DNA of 64,000 bases from positions 1,054,001 to 1,118,000 of the forward strand of contig JAPFFF010000018.1 in assembly GCA_039105265.1 (NCBI GenBank), given 5' to 3'. The DNA is from Tritrichomonas musculus (lineage: Eukaryota > Parabasalia > Tritrichomonadida > Tritrichomonadidae). The translations under genes and the position numbers were made by a program. The notes under the pieces were generated by a model, which worked only from the letters and a program-made list of their open reading frames with translations, searched no databases and was not told where the DNA came from. Positions 30,966 through 41,514 of the stretch are shown one piece after another (the stretch's first letter is position 1; every line of letters starts with the position of its first letter).

Positions 30966-31370
30966 ATGATTAAAAAAAAATTAATGGAAATTGTAACATA
31001 TTTATATAATATATTTAAATATATTTTTCTAAAAAAAAAATAAAAGCCTCAGATAAATTTACAGATTAGAACATTTTATTGTATATATCATATAGAAAAC
31101 CAAAATAATTTTATCATATATGATATATTAAGAATATAACAAATTAAAAAAAAAACCATAATTTCCCGTCATATTTTTATTTATCGACTTATTAATAGTA
31201 GGAAATACTGAATGTTATGCAAAAAGTATTTGTTTTTTTAAGAATTTTGAATTTTTTTCTTTTTTTTTTTAAATCTAACCGTTTTCACTATACAGTTTTT
31301 TGATAAGCTATATAGTTTTTTGGAGCACGTTATTTCCAAAAAATTCTAATCTATTTCCGAAACAGCTGTA

Positions 31371-32270
31371 TTTACCTTTTAATATAAAAGATATGTTTAA
31401 AATTACGTGAAATGCAAATATTCTCCGATATTTTTGTATTTTATGGAATATTTTGAAATAGTTGAAAAGAAGCATATCAACCAAAAAAAAGCTCTCAAAA
31501 AGTGAAAGTAGAAAATAAGATAAGTCCAATTATAAAAGATTAATATAAAAAATAAGAATGTATTTATGATCTTTGGAATCCAATTATTTAGTTTGTACAA
31601 TAAAAATTATTAGTTTTTAGGTAAAAAACATCAAATTTGTTTTTTTTTTACCCACTCTATATAAATATAAGATCCAAGATTCTTTACATTTACAACTTAA
31701 TAATATTAACAAATTACTAATGGTTTTTATGATTACTCTATATGTTCTTTAAATATCTAAACATAAAACGTCTTATTTTCATATAGCTGTGATACTAATC
31801 ATATTTCATTTTTTAATCAAAATAAAACAGCTATTTTAATAATTATATTGGGATTTTCTTTTATACGTTTCAATATACACTAATATTATAATTTCAATTC
31901 AATTGATAGTTCATTGAAAAAATAAAATATAATTAGTGCTCAAAATATGATTTTTAGAGGTTTTATAGAACTTATGATAAATTCATTTCATTTTACTTTA
32001 AAATTATATAAAAAAAATTTTGAAATAAATCATTTTTTGTTTAGATAATCGGTTTTTCCATCTGATCACTTTTTGAAGAAAACTTTCTCTCAAAAATTGA
32101 GAAAAAATATTGAAATTTGAATGCTCATAAGATATTTTTAACAATAAATTGAATGTATAAACCATTCAAATCATTTAAATACGGTAAGTATTTAAAAAGT
32201 TATTAACGGAAAAGATAGAAAAAGCAAAGATTAGCCATTTAAATGGAGTAAATCATTGTAGTATGCAGCA
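31371..32270. other. Non-coding, A+T-rich
   Basis: No gene, repeat pair or RNA is recognised. CTCTATATAAATATAA at 31660 also occurs near 19690 inside D, which may be coincidence in such sequence. Confidence 0.4.
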
Positions 32271-32273
32271 AAA

Positions 32274-32762
32274 TAAGCAAAACAATATTTCCATATACCA
32301 TTGATAGTGTTGAATATGGATCCTTGACTGATTTCGTACACAAAGTAACTAGGAATGCCGAGATGCCTTTTTCAGCTAGTTTGTCAAATTTAGATCATCG
32401 GAAGACGCTTGTTTATACTTGCACATTCTCATCATCTGGATGCCAGGCACAATTGGCTTTTACACACTCAACTGATTTCTACAATAATCATTTATTTACA
32501 TTCGATATTCAAAATTGTATTTTTCAACATACAAATCATTTACTTAATCATCATTTTGTTCAGTTTCTGAATTAGAAAATTTACAAATTCGTCCAAATCA
32601 TGGCATGCCTCCAACCATTGCTCAATCTGGTAGAGCATTTACTCATCCAGCTCAGAATGTTGTTGGGGGCGACAAAAGGTAAAACGACATTATTCATGTT
32701 CATTATGTGGAAAACAAGGACATAATGCTTCAAACTGTCCAATTAAGCAAAAAAATATTTAA
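32274..32762 (+). pseudogene. Remnant of a FAR1/FLYWCH-like plus CCHC zinc-knuckle protein (MULE-like?)
   Basis: A reading frame from about 32280 encodes YTIDSVEYGSLTDFVHKV and later VYTCTFSSSGC, resembling the Cys-containing N-terminal DNA-binding module of Mutator-like transposases. About 100 bases on, in shifted frames, come PPTIAQSGRAFTHPAQNVV and a clear zinc knuckle CSLCGKQGHNASNC (C-x2-C-x4-H-x4-C) just before a stop at 32760. The two modules lie only 150 bp apart, so the catalytic core that would lie between them is missing. Frames change at least once. A host zinc-knuckle gene relic is the alternative. Confidence 0.55.
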
Positions 32763-32829
32763 ATCTTTTTAATATCTTTTTTTAAATAATTTTTTTTTGA
32801 TTATTCCTTTGGTTTTATTATTTATTATT

Positions 32830-32949
32830 AGGGTGGCACTGGGTGGGCCAAAAAAAGAAAAATGGGTCAAAAAAAACGTAGTAATTGGGTCACCAAATAT
32901 CCCCTCAATTTTTTTCAAATAATAACGATCATAAAAGGTCAAATAATTG

Positions 32950-32998
<49 letters not shown>

Positions 32999-34346
32999 TT
33001 TGTGAAAAATGTTGTCGAGCGGGGAGGGAGAAGAGAAAAATTTTTAAAATTTTTAAAATATTGATCGTTGAGGTCAATTTTTTACCTAAAATAAAACAGG
33101 TATTTTTATTGGGTTGATCAAATTCATTATTTCATATATTTTGAATTTTCCCTAATATATTAGATTAATTCATTATGATTTATTTGCTTGTATTTTTTTT
33201 TTTTCTCATCTTATTGATATTAAAAATTTTGAAGAATTTCAGTTAAAAGCAGAATATAATAAAATTAAGATAGCACTAATGCAATATTTAGCTTTTGGAT
33301 GCGTTTAACAAAGTTTTAAATTAATATAAAGATTATTTTAAATAGGATAAAAAAAATAAGGCACAGAGTTGAGTCGAACAAGTGGTATCTAATTACAATT
33401 ATACCACTTAGAAAATTTCTGTATTATTTTCCTAAACTACAAAAAGATAAAGTCATATCGAATAATTATATTAATTCATCTCATTTTAACAAAATTATAT
33501 GATTTTACCTCAAAAAAATGTTTTGAAATGAAAATTGGTGCAAAAATAATGATCAACATATGAAAAAAAATGATAAATTTTATCAGATAATTTAATATCT
33601 CAAATGTTTAAAATAAAAAAGCTGCATTAAACATTTTGTTTATGTCATATAATCATAATTTTAGAAATACATTTCATATTTACTAATGAAAAGTTAAATA
33701 GTAATATAATAATTAAGGATATCTTTAATTATTATTATTTTAATTCTTAAATAGCCTCTTAACTTCATAGGAAGATATAAATATACTGATATATTAATTT
33801 ATTTTGAATGCAAAATTTTGGCCCAAGTTGGCCCAACTTGACCCAAGTTAGCCCAAATTTAATTGCCAAATATCCTCTGAATTATTCAAAATTTGTGAGA
33901 AAAGTTAGCCCAAAAAATTTGGGCCAACTTGGGCTAACTTGGGCCAAGTTGGGCCAAAATTTTATATATGTTTTTTATTGTTTTATTTATTTAAATTATA
34001 TTTATGACCATTATATATAATAAAAATAGGTTAGTTTATTTAATATTAAAAACTTTTAGGAAGATATATTTATTTTTTGGATACTCAATATTTCTGATGA
34101 AAACGATAAAAAAACTATCAAATTAGATATAATTTAATATAGTTTTATCGCATTCAATTTATTAAATTAGCAGAAAAAAATACTTTTAAAAAGATATAAA
34201 ACGATAATTATATTAATATATTTATATATTTAAAAAAAATATATGTGATATTTATTGATTATTTTTGACCCACATTAACCCATTTTGACCCACATTTTGG
34301 CCCATGATTTTTAAAAAATATTATTTTGGGCCGATTTGACCACCCT
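32830..34346. mobile_element. Element G: 1.5-kb non-autonomous element with AGGGTGG ends
   Basis: The ends AGGGTGG...CCACCCT are flanked by ATTTATTATT (left) and ATTTATTATC (right), a 9 of 10 match that fits the 9-10 bp duplications of Mutator-like elements, though the words are simple. Beyond the first 7 bp the ends share degenerate TGGGTCA / TGGGCCA words and not a strict inverted repeat. The inside has a 46-base T run (32951-32996) and hairpin H, and no gene. Confidence 0.6.
33812..33963. repeat. Hairpin H: inverted arrays of GGCCCAAGTT decamers
   Basis: Four decamers of the GGCCCAAGTT type run rightward from 33820, and four in reverse complement run to 33956, bounded by AAAATTTT on both sides. 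The loop (about 33865-33910) contains CCAAATATCC, which also occurs in the left part of G near 32894. It looks like a foldback MITE or a terminal fold of G. Confidence 0.7.
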
Positions 34347-37300
34347 ATTTATTATCTTTTTTCTTTCTTTTTTGCTCATTCTTTTTCTTTACTATTAATT
34401 ATCGAGATTCTCCATTGAATATTTTTTTTTATTTTTCATTTTATTTTTCAATTATTTATAATTATTAATATCTATATTTTTTATTTTTCAATTTGTTTTT
34501 ATATATATTCTATTTTTTTTATTAGAGACTTATCAAAATTATTTTTAATTTTAAAATTCAAACGATATTTTGCATTAAATGTATTTATTAGAAAAAATAC
34601 TAATAATTCAATTATATCGAGTTTTTTCAGATAATAACTTTTTGGCCAAAAAGAATTACATTTGCAAAAAAGTTGTCATCTTTTGAAAAATTTACTTTTT
34701 TCACAAAAAAATTTATTTTGTTTCATTTTGCAATTTTTTTGAAATAATTTTTTTTATTGATTACAAAAAGTATTTGCCATTTAAATATTTTTTTAAAAAT
34801 AATTTATTTTGTGCAAATATAACTTTAAAAAATTAAAGAAAATTCTTATATTTTGATTACAAATTATTTACAATTATTTTTAAATGCTTTTATTCATAAA
34901 TTAGATGTAATTATGAGTTAAAATTGATATAACTTTAATGTTACTGTGAGTTTTGCAGGATATGTGTTCTACAATAATGTAAAATAGAAATAAAATATTT
35001 AAAAAGAAAAAAATATTGTTCTTAAAAGATTTCTATGATTGGTTGTCGTGCTCACATATAATTATACTTTCTTATAAACCAAGGAGTTGTTCTTTTTTAT
35101 TTCAAAAGTTTTAGAGATAATTTTCATTCTTCTCAATTTATTAAAATATATATAACCTTGCCTATTTTTAATGTTGGTTTTTGTAAAATAGTATATTGTA
35201 ATATACGCAAAAAAATTTTGTTTTGAAATTACTTTTTTTATAACAAAAACCATTGCAAATATGCAAAAACAAGTTTTTTCAAAATTATACTTATTTTTGA
35301 AATAAATTAATTTATTCAAAATTTTTTCGATTTTTTGTTTTCACTTCAAAATAATCGTAAAAAATGGTTATTTTAAAAAACAAATATTTTTTTAAATAGA
35401 GATTTCTTTTGCGTTTTTTCAGGATTTTTTAAAATTAAATTGTTTTTAATATATAAATAATGGAATTTTAAAAAAGCTAAGACTTTTTCCTTAGTCTCTA
35501 TTAATATATAATGATTTTATCCAAAATTTTTTCAATGAAAATATTTGATAGTAAAAAAAAAAAACAATTCAAATATTGTGAAGAAATTTATAAACACGTC
35601 CACTTTTTGAATTCATAAACAATTCAAAAAGTCATCAGATGGAAAATCCGATTGCCCTTTTTGTTTTTCCGATCGAACTTTTTCAAACAATTATATTTCA
35701 AATAAATATTTGAGAATATTAGAGCAGAAATTTATTTTGTTGATTAATAAAAACTATATACTTCTTTTTTATAAATCAAATAATGGTTTTACCTACTTTG
35801 TAAAAACAAAATAAAATATTTTAAAATATTTATTTTAAATTTTTTGTGACATGCAAATATAATTACTTTTATAAATTCATAATTAATATCTAAGTATATT
35901 TATATCATAAAATAAATTTTTGATAATTCAAATTCCAAGTTATAAATAAAACATATTTATTCTTCTCAAATTGAAAGAATATTCAATTAACCTTCTCTCA
36001 AATTGAAAAGCTATTCAATAAAAATTCTCTCAAATTGAAATGGTATTCAAACAGGATCTTATCAAAAATGAAAGAGAATTCATTTTTCAATAAATCAAAT
36101 TTGAATATATCTATTTTTTGAATTGAAGATATTGAGTTAAAAATGATGATTTGAATGAAAACTAAAAACTGTATAGAAGTTTTCGTTTGCTCAAGAGGAA
36201 AAGTTTTAATATACATCATTTAAATCTTATATTATCATTTTCAAAAAAATTTATCGAGTAGAATTTTGGTTGACATGCCTCTAGTTGAAATTAAGAATAC
36301 TGATATGTGTAAAAGGTGAAGTGACCAAATTTTATGAAATAGTTAAAATACTCTTTTTATTAGAAAAAAATAAATATTTATCAAATTTTGTTGTAGATTG
36401 CATATTAGTACTTGTTGTAAATGATAAATTAGATATTAAAATAAGGGAAAAAAGAGCCAAAAGATAACCATAAATTCTTCATATTTTTCTAAAAAAATGA
36501 AATTTTTTATCGAATCTGATAATTTAATCACTATATATGGTATGGATGATTTTTATGGTTTTGATAAATACAAATTTCCATAGTGGATCAAATTAAAAAT
36601 AAATAAATATTGTGAGAAAAATTTATGTTTATCTTTATATTTTTCCATCATTCATCAAATATTATATATTATATAATATTAATGTATTACATAACAAAAA
36701 TTATAAAATTATTTTTTAATTTTGCTCGACAGTTTTTAAGAAATACTAATTTATAAAAATAAAGCTTTATTTTTTAGGTAATAAAAAGAGATCAATCAAT
36801 TTATTTATATATATAGAAACATTAAAATCTTTAATCTGTTTGATTATATATTTTTTAGCAAAAAAAATTAACATATTTTCGAGATAAATATATTATTTTC
36901 AAAGGAAAAACTCAGTTTATATTAAGGTTAAAAATTCGCCTAAAGTATGAAGTATTCAATTTTTTTGGTCAAATTTTCACCTCAAGTATGAAGTATTCAA
37001 TTTGTTTGAATGCAATTTTGGTCAAATTTTTTATTGTTATTTTTATATAAATGGATGTAAATTTCAAAGGAATTGCAGTTTTGATGGAAGTTATATCATC
37101 AGACTTTGATAAGGAACTTATGCCGTTTCAACTTATATTAAAAAAGCAAGCAATGGAAATGATTTTCAATTTTCAATACAAAGTGTATACCAAAAATTCA
37201 ATTGCTATAAAATATGCCGATTAACTTTTTTGAATGGCACGATCATTTTGTAGTCAAAAAATATAAAAAAATCAAATGCATTTTTCTTAAAAACAACTGT

Positions 37301-37400
37301 TTAAATTTTTAAATTATATTAGTATGATATTTTTGTAATACTATACTTTAATAAAGAAGGATATAATAGAATAATAATTGGAAGAAACTAGCTTGTACAC
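34347..37400. other. 3-kb non-coding, A+T-rich stretch
   Basis: No gene is seen; open frames here are short and of low complexity. It contains a 3 x 32-bp tandem repeat (35961-36056) and a 41-bp spaced duplicate of AAGTATGAAGTATTCAATTT (36942 and 36983). Confidence 0.5.
35961..36056 (+). repeat. Three tandem 32-bp units
   Basis: TCTCAAATTGAAA followed by four variable bases and TATTCAA starts at 35964, 35996 and 36028, a period of exactly 32. Confidence 0.75.
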
Positions 37401-38740
37401 ATATGAATACTGTTCATTTATGGTTATTTTAAAAAGAATTCTTTAATTAAAAAAAGAGTTTTAGACAATCAATCAAATCAATCTATATCTTTTTCTCTGC
37501 CTCTAGACCATTCAAAATTCTCTTTGATAGAAAATGAATCTAGACATGAAAATCATTTCGACGAGCAAGAATATGATATAGAAGCTCTGAATTTTCAAAA
37601 AGAGTTTTATCATGATGATCAATATAGCGGTCCTACATATCCTTTCCATACACAAATCTGAACTGTATAGGACGAAGTAGATCATGCTTTTAATCTACCA
37701 CAAATAATGGACCCCAGATCATATATGAGTTGTGGGAGTAACCCCAACGCATGCTAATCGACTCTTAAATCGCAAAGAAATCAAGTTCTTTAATATTTCC
37801 ACTGTTTTTAAAGCCCAAAAAGCAATTTATTCTATAATTATTGCCGATTCTCAAGAATCAATATATAATTATATTTATATAATGCATAACAATGTGGCGT
37901 TTCATTTGATGGGGCCTGGTCCCATTGTAGGAATGCTTACCAGCATATTGCTATCTTAATTGAGAATGATAACAGGAAAATATAATCTGCTAAAGTTTCA
38001 AATAAAGATTATAGAAGATTGATTGGAAATTATCCAAATGATAAAGCTCCAAATCAAATGGAGATATATACTTTAAAGTTGATGAAAAAAGATCTGTTAG
38101 ATCATAGAATAAATATTTTAACTTGTGATGGGGATATTAAAATAAGAAAACTTATAACAAGTTTGGATAGAAGACCTGTACTCGTCATTGCAAAAGATCC
38201 TGGTCAAGTACTTATATCGATGATGAGAACAGTTAAATATCTTAATTCATATCATAAAAAAAATTCACACCATTATTGAGCAATTTTGAAGCTTTTGCCA
38301 AAAATTTCGTACTTATTATTGAGGATCAATCGCATCGCGTCAATGTTTACAAGAAACTTGCAGACCTTTATGCAGGTAATCTTGATCATATTTTATTTTT
38401 ACAAGATGAAAATTCTAAAGCAGCGAAATTCTTCGATCAAACAAATCCAGCTGTATATAAAATATTCAAAAACCTTTTAGAAGATACATCATCTGCTGTA
38501 TTTAAAGTAAAGCCTGGATACATTTCACAAATTACGATACCGAAGAAGAACAATAGGTATGAGAGCTATCATTTGATGAGTATGATGAGTGGATTAAGAA
38601 TGCGAATCACAGAATTAATGGCTTCATTGATACTGAATCTCTTGAGAGGGTATTATAAAAGAACTAATATTTTTCAACAGAGATAGAGAACATCCTGTAA
38701 AATTTCAAAATGAGCTCGAGAAAAAATATTTTTTTTGACT
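37400..38740 (+). pseudogene. Decayed transposase-like gene L, family unknown
   Basis: Coding-like sequence is split among frames. Around 37475-37665 lies an acidic stretch (ENESRHENHFDEQEYDIE), around 37740-37950 MHNNVAFHLMGPGPIVGM, around 38019-38279 ILTCDGDIKIRKLI and VIAKDPGQVLISMMR, and around 38276-38686 IIEDQSHRVNVYKKLADLY. The CDGD and KDPGQ motifs with about 30 residues between them suggest the first two acidic residues of an RNase H-fold transposase. I do not recognise the superfamily and found no inverted ends. It is old and clearly not functional. Confidence 0.5.
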
Positions 38741-39318
38741 CACAGAAACACTCATCCCGTTTACTACATTGTAAAGATCTCGGAAAATCTGTACGATGTT
38801 AAATGAAAACGTGTAGATATCTCCATGTTAGAAATCAGGTTTTATTATTTGTCGTTGATTTAATGCATGATCTACTTGCTTAATTTTCTCAAAATCCAAT
38901 TTCATTTAATTATTACTTTTTAAGAAAAATATATTTATTAATATATAAAACATAAAGAGAACTCGATTAATAAATTAAAATTATCCTATTCCGTGATGGC
39001 ATTCATGCTCCTTGTTGTAAATTCATAAAATTGTATTTCTAAATTCATTATTTTTTCATCTTGTCGTTGCATTAACTAATAATTGACAATATTAAATGAT
39101 ACAATATATTATATTATTACTTATTCTTATTCATTCATACTTCTTGTTATGAGTTCATAGAATCTTATTTCTAAATTTAATATTATTTAACTATTTCATT
39201 AAAATGTCTAGCATTATACAATATTTTGAATTATTATGTGCTATTACAATGTTATAAATCTTTTATTTATTTTCATATGTATCAAACAAAAGGTGTTTCA
39301 AAAACGAACGTTTATTTA
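38741..39318. other. Non-coding with a diverged 132-bp direct repeat
   Basis: CATGCTCCTTGTTGTAAATT (39009) and CATACTTCTTGTTATGAGTT (39138) start two copies of a roughly 50-bp segment, at about 80% identity. No gene. Confidence 0.4.
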
Positions 39319-40970
39319 CAAAAAATAAAAAGTTGCTGAGATGCATCAGATATATTTGATATCTGAAAAGTTGATGTTTCAAGCCAATTATTATATAATA
39401 TATTCTGCAATAAATAAATATTAAAATGGATATAGTTAGAAAAGAATATTTTAGGTATAAAATAAAAAAATAAGTTTGTTGTTTCATTCGTTTATTATTT
39501 TAAAAACATGAAAAAACTTGTAACAGTTCCATCGCTCAAACATTGCATTGATATATTGGAAGAAGAGGGCGGTATTATTGTTTACCAGACATTTAAGTTT
39601 GCTGAATTTCGATCCGCGGCCACTCTAAGCGATCAAATTCATTTTTTGCAAAGCCAGCATCCCGCCCTACCTGTTAGATCAGAAATCAAACTTCTCAGTC
39701 TATCTAATTATTCTTACTATAAGGCAGTTAATAATCAGCCAATAACAGTTCCTGTTCAAGCAATTCCACCATCAAGACATCTTTTATTCGAAAGTGAAGA
39801 GAAAAATATAATACAGAAAATCATGGAACAACAAATACATAATGACTGTTGGACCAGTGTTGAAATTCGCGATGAGGCATCACAAATTTTTTTTGTAAGA
39901 ACAGGCCAAAAACGCTTTTTCACTCGCGATTGGTTTTTCGATTTTAAAAATCGACATCATATTGACATTCAAAAAATTAAGGCAAATTGCATCGATGATT
40001 TGAGAGCTAACATCTCAATTGAAAAAGTTGAGCAATACTTCCAAAGTATTGATGAGATCATTAAAGATCCACCAAAGCCTTATCTTCTAATAAATCTAGA
40101 CGAGATGGGCTTTGGAAAACGCCCAGAAAAGGGAAAAAGAAAAACGGTTTATTTTGCTACAAAATGCAATGTTGAAGCTTTTTGGCGTGAAAGAACTGAT
40201 CCAAATCACATTTCACTAGTCGCTGCGGTAACTGATGCTTGTAACTCACTTAAACCTCTTTGTTTAACAACAAGAAAAAGAACAAATGCTGATTTTAATG
40301 ACACTTTTTATTATGCCTGGGGAGACCTTTGTATAACACCAAAAGGTTATATGACAACTTTTTCAATGGCGTTTTGGATTCGTAATATTTTGAAACCTTA
40401 TGTTGAATTCTTTATGAATGCAACTAATGAAAATCTGAAGTGCGTGCTAATAATTGTCGGTTGCACAAGTCATTTCACCGATGAGGTAATTGCAGCTTTT
40501 GATGAGATTGGTAACGTAAAATTGATTCCTTTACCTCCCCACTCAAGTCACCTCCTACAAATGCTTGATGCCACATTGTTCTCATCAGCAAAACGACCAT
40601 TTGCATCAATTCCAGAAAACAAAGATCTTCCATCAAAATTAACTCGCATATTAATGCAAATCAAACGAGCTTATGAAAGTTCAGTTTGTAGCGAACTCAT
40701 TCGTTCAGCTTGGGAAGCCACTGGTTTTAAATTAAATCTCTTTCAAGGAGAAGTAACATCATTCACATTTGATGAAGACTTTAAATCATGTTGACCAATA
40801 AATTATAATAAAAAATGATTTTTTTATTTTATACCTAAAATATTCTTTTCTAACTATATCCATTTTAATATTTATTTATTGCAGAATATATTATATAATA
40901 ATTGGCTTGAAACATCAACTTTTCAGATATCAAATATATCTGATGCATCTCAGCAACTTTTTATTTTTTG
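39319..40970 (+). mobile_element. Element I: pogo-like transposon, 1,652 bp, identical 152-bp ends
   Basis: The ends CAAAAAATAAAAAGTTGC... are inverted, flanked by TA (39317-39318 and 40971-40972) and identical in the two arms for about 152 bases (39319-39470 and 40819-40970). One intact 428-codon gene fills the middle. Identical arms of this length in A+T-rich DNA indicate a very recent insertion. Confidence 0.93.
39508..40794 (+). CDS. Pogo/Tigger-type (DDE_1) transposase, 428 aa; second catalytic Asp apparently replaced by Val
   Basis: Residues of about 1-160 hold two helix-turn-helix-like units (the CENP-B/Tc5-type DNA-binding half). The DDE_1 core follows: LINLDEMGFGKRP gives the first Asp (D198), and PLPPHSSHLLQMLDATLF the third (D354). 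The second position, normally DGxxSH, reads LIIVGCTSHF, so Val317 (codon GTC at 40456-40458) stands where Asp is expected; GAC to GTC would be a single base change. The frame is otherwise open from ATG to stop. If the alignment is right, this protein can bind DNA but not cut it, and the element was moved by a sister copy or lost activity after landing. Confidence 0.88.
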   Translation: MKKLVTVPSLKHCIDILEEEGGIIVYQTFKFAEFRSAATLSDQIHFLQSQHPALPVRSEIKLLSLSNYSYYKAVNNQPITVPVQAIPPSRHLLFESEEKNIIQKIMEQQIHNDCWTSVEIRDEASQIFFVRTGQKRFFTRDWFFDFKNRHHIDIQKIKANCIDDLRANISIEKVEQYFQSIDEIIKDPPKPYLLINLDEMGFGKRPEKGKRKTVYFATKCNVEAFWRERTDPNHISLVAAVTDACNSLKPLCLTTRKRTNADFNDTFYYAWGDLCITPKGYMTTFSMAFWIRNILKPYVEFFMNATNENLKCVLIIVGCTSHFTDEVIAAFDEIGNVKLIPLPPHSSHLLQMLDATLFSSAKRPFASIPENKDLPSKLTRILMQIKRAYESSVCSELIRSAWEATGFKLNLFQGEVTSFTFDEDFKSC

Positions 40971-40972
40971 TA

Positions 40973-41514
40973 CATATTTGAATAGATAAATATTTATTAA
41001 TGATATAATTTTAATTTCACGTTATCATTTCATTTATATTCCGAGAAAAAACGCTAAAATAGTACCAAAACGATCATTTTTAATTCAATTTAATAAAATA
41101 TAAATTTTTTAAAAAGTGAAATGTTCTGATTTCCAAACCTACGTTCTGATACCAAACCGACGCTACTATACTTCAAAGAATAAAATTATATAGGCAAGTA
41201 TGACTATAATCATGCTATTCTACCCAAAATAGATTAAAAGATGAATCAATGCTCCATATTGTAATTGAACCAAACGAAATAGAAACCAATACTCAACAAG
41301 ATGAGAAAATTGAAATCGAGGAAACAAAGGAAATAATAATAATAGTGAAAAAAATATAGATAATGATGAATCAAATACTATTGATGATATATTTTAAATA
41401 ATTCTAATTCGAAATAAAAACTATATATTGAATTTTTGATTTTAGAATTTACTATTGCTATTAATAATAATATTGTAAGTCTATATATAAAATATGAACA
41501 AAAACGCACATCAT
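40973..41514. other. Non-coding with a relic transposon end
   Basis: At 41055-41090, AAAATAGTACCAAAACGATC and the following ATTCAATTTAATAAAAT resemble the arm of insert K in element E (27735-27770). GTTCTGAT(T/A)CCAAACC words are duplicated at 41120-41160. A short acidic open stretch (41240-41358) looks like a worn coding fragment. No complete gene. Confidence 0.4.

Larger units (their letters stand above)
27668..31368 (+). mobile_element. Element E: pogo-like DNA transposon, TA target, carrying inserts K and F
   Basis: The ends begin CAGCTGTTTCGGAAATAGAT and match for about 39 bp in inverted orientation, flanked by TA at 27666-27667 and 31369-31370, the rule for Tc1/mariner/pogo elements. 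It holds a broken DDE_1-type transposase (28494-29980), a 567-bp hAT-type insert F, and an insert K that interrupts the left inverted end. The sequence following the break in the left end (near 28317: ATAACGTTCTCCAAAAAACT) matches the continuation of the right end near 31318-31335. Confidence 0.85.

Noticed and set aside
33360-33420. tRNA-like patch (GAGTCGAAC with a short stem TGGTAT...ATACCA)
   Set aside because: I could not fit a cloverleaf with acceptor, anticodon and T arms at the right spacing; it lies in an A+T-rich part of element G.
41240-41358. Short acidic open stretch near the relic transposon end
   Set aside because: Too short and too low in complexity to call a gene; mentioned only in the non-coding entry.
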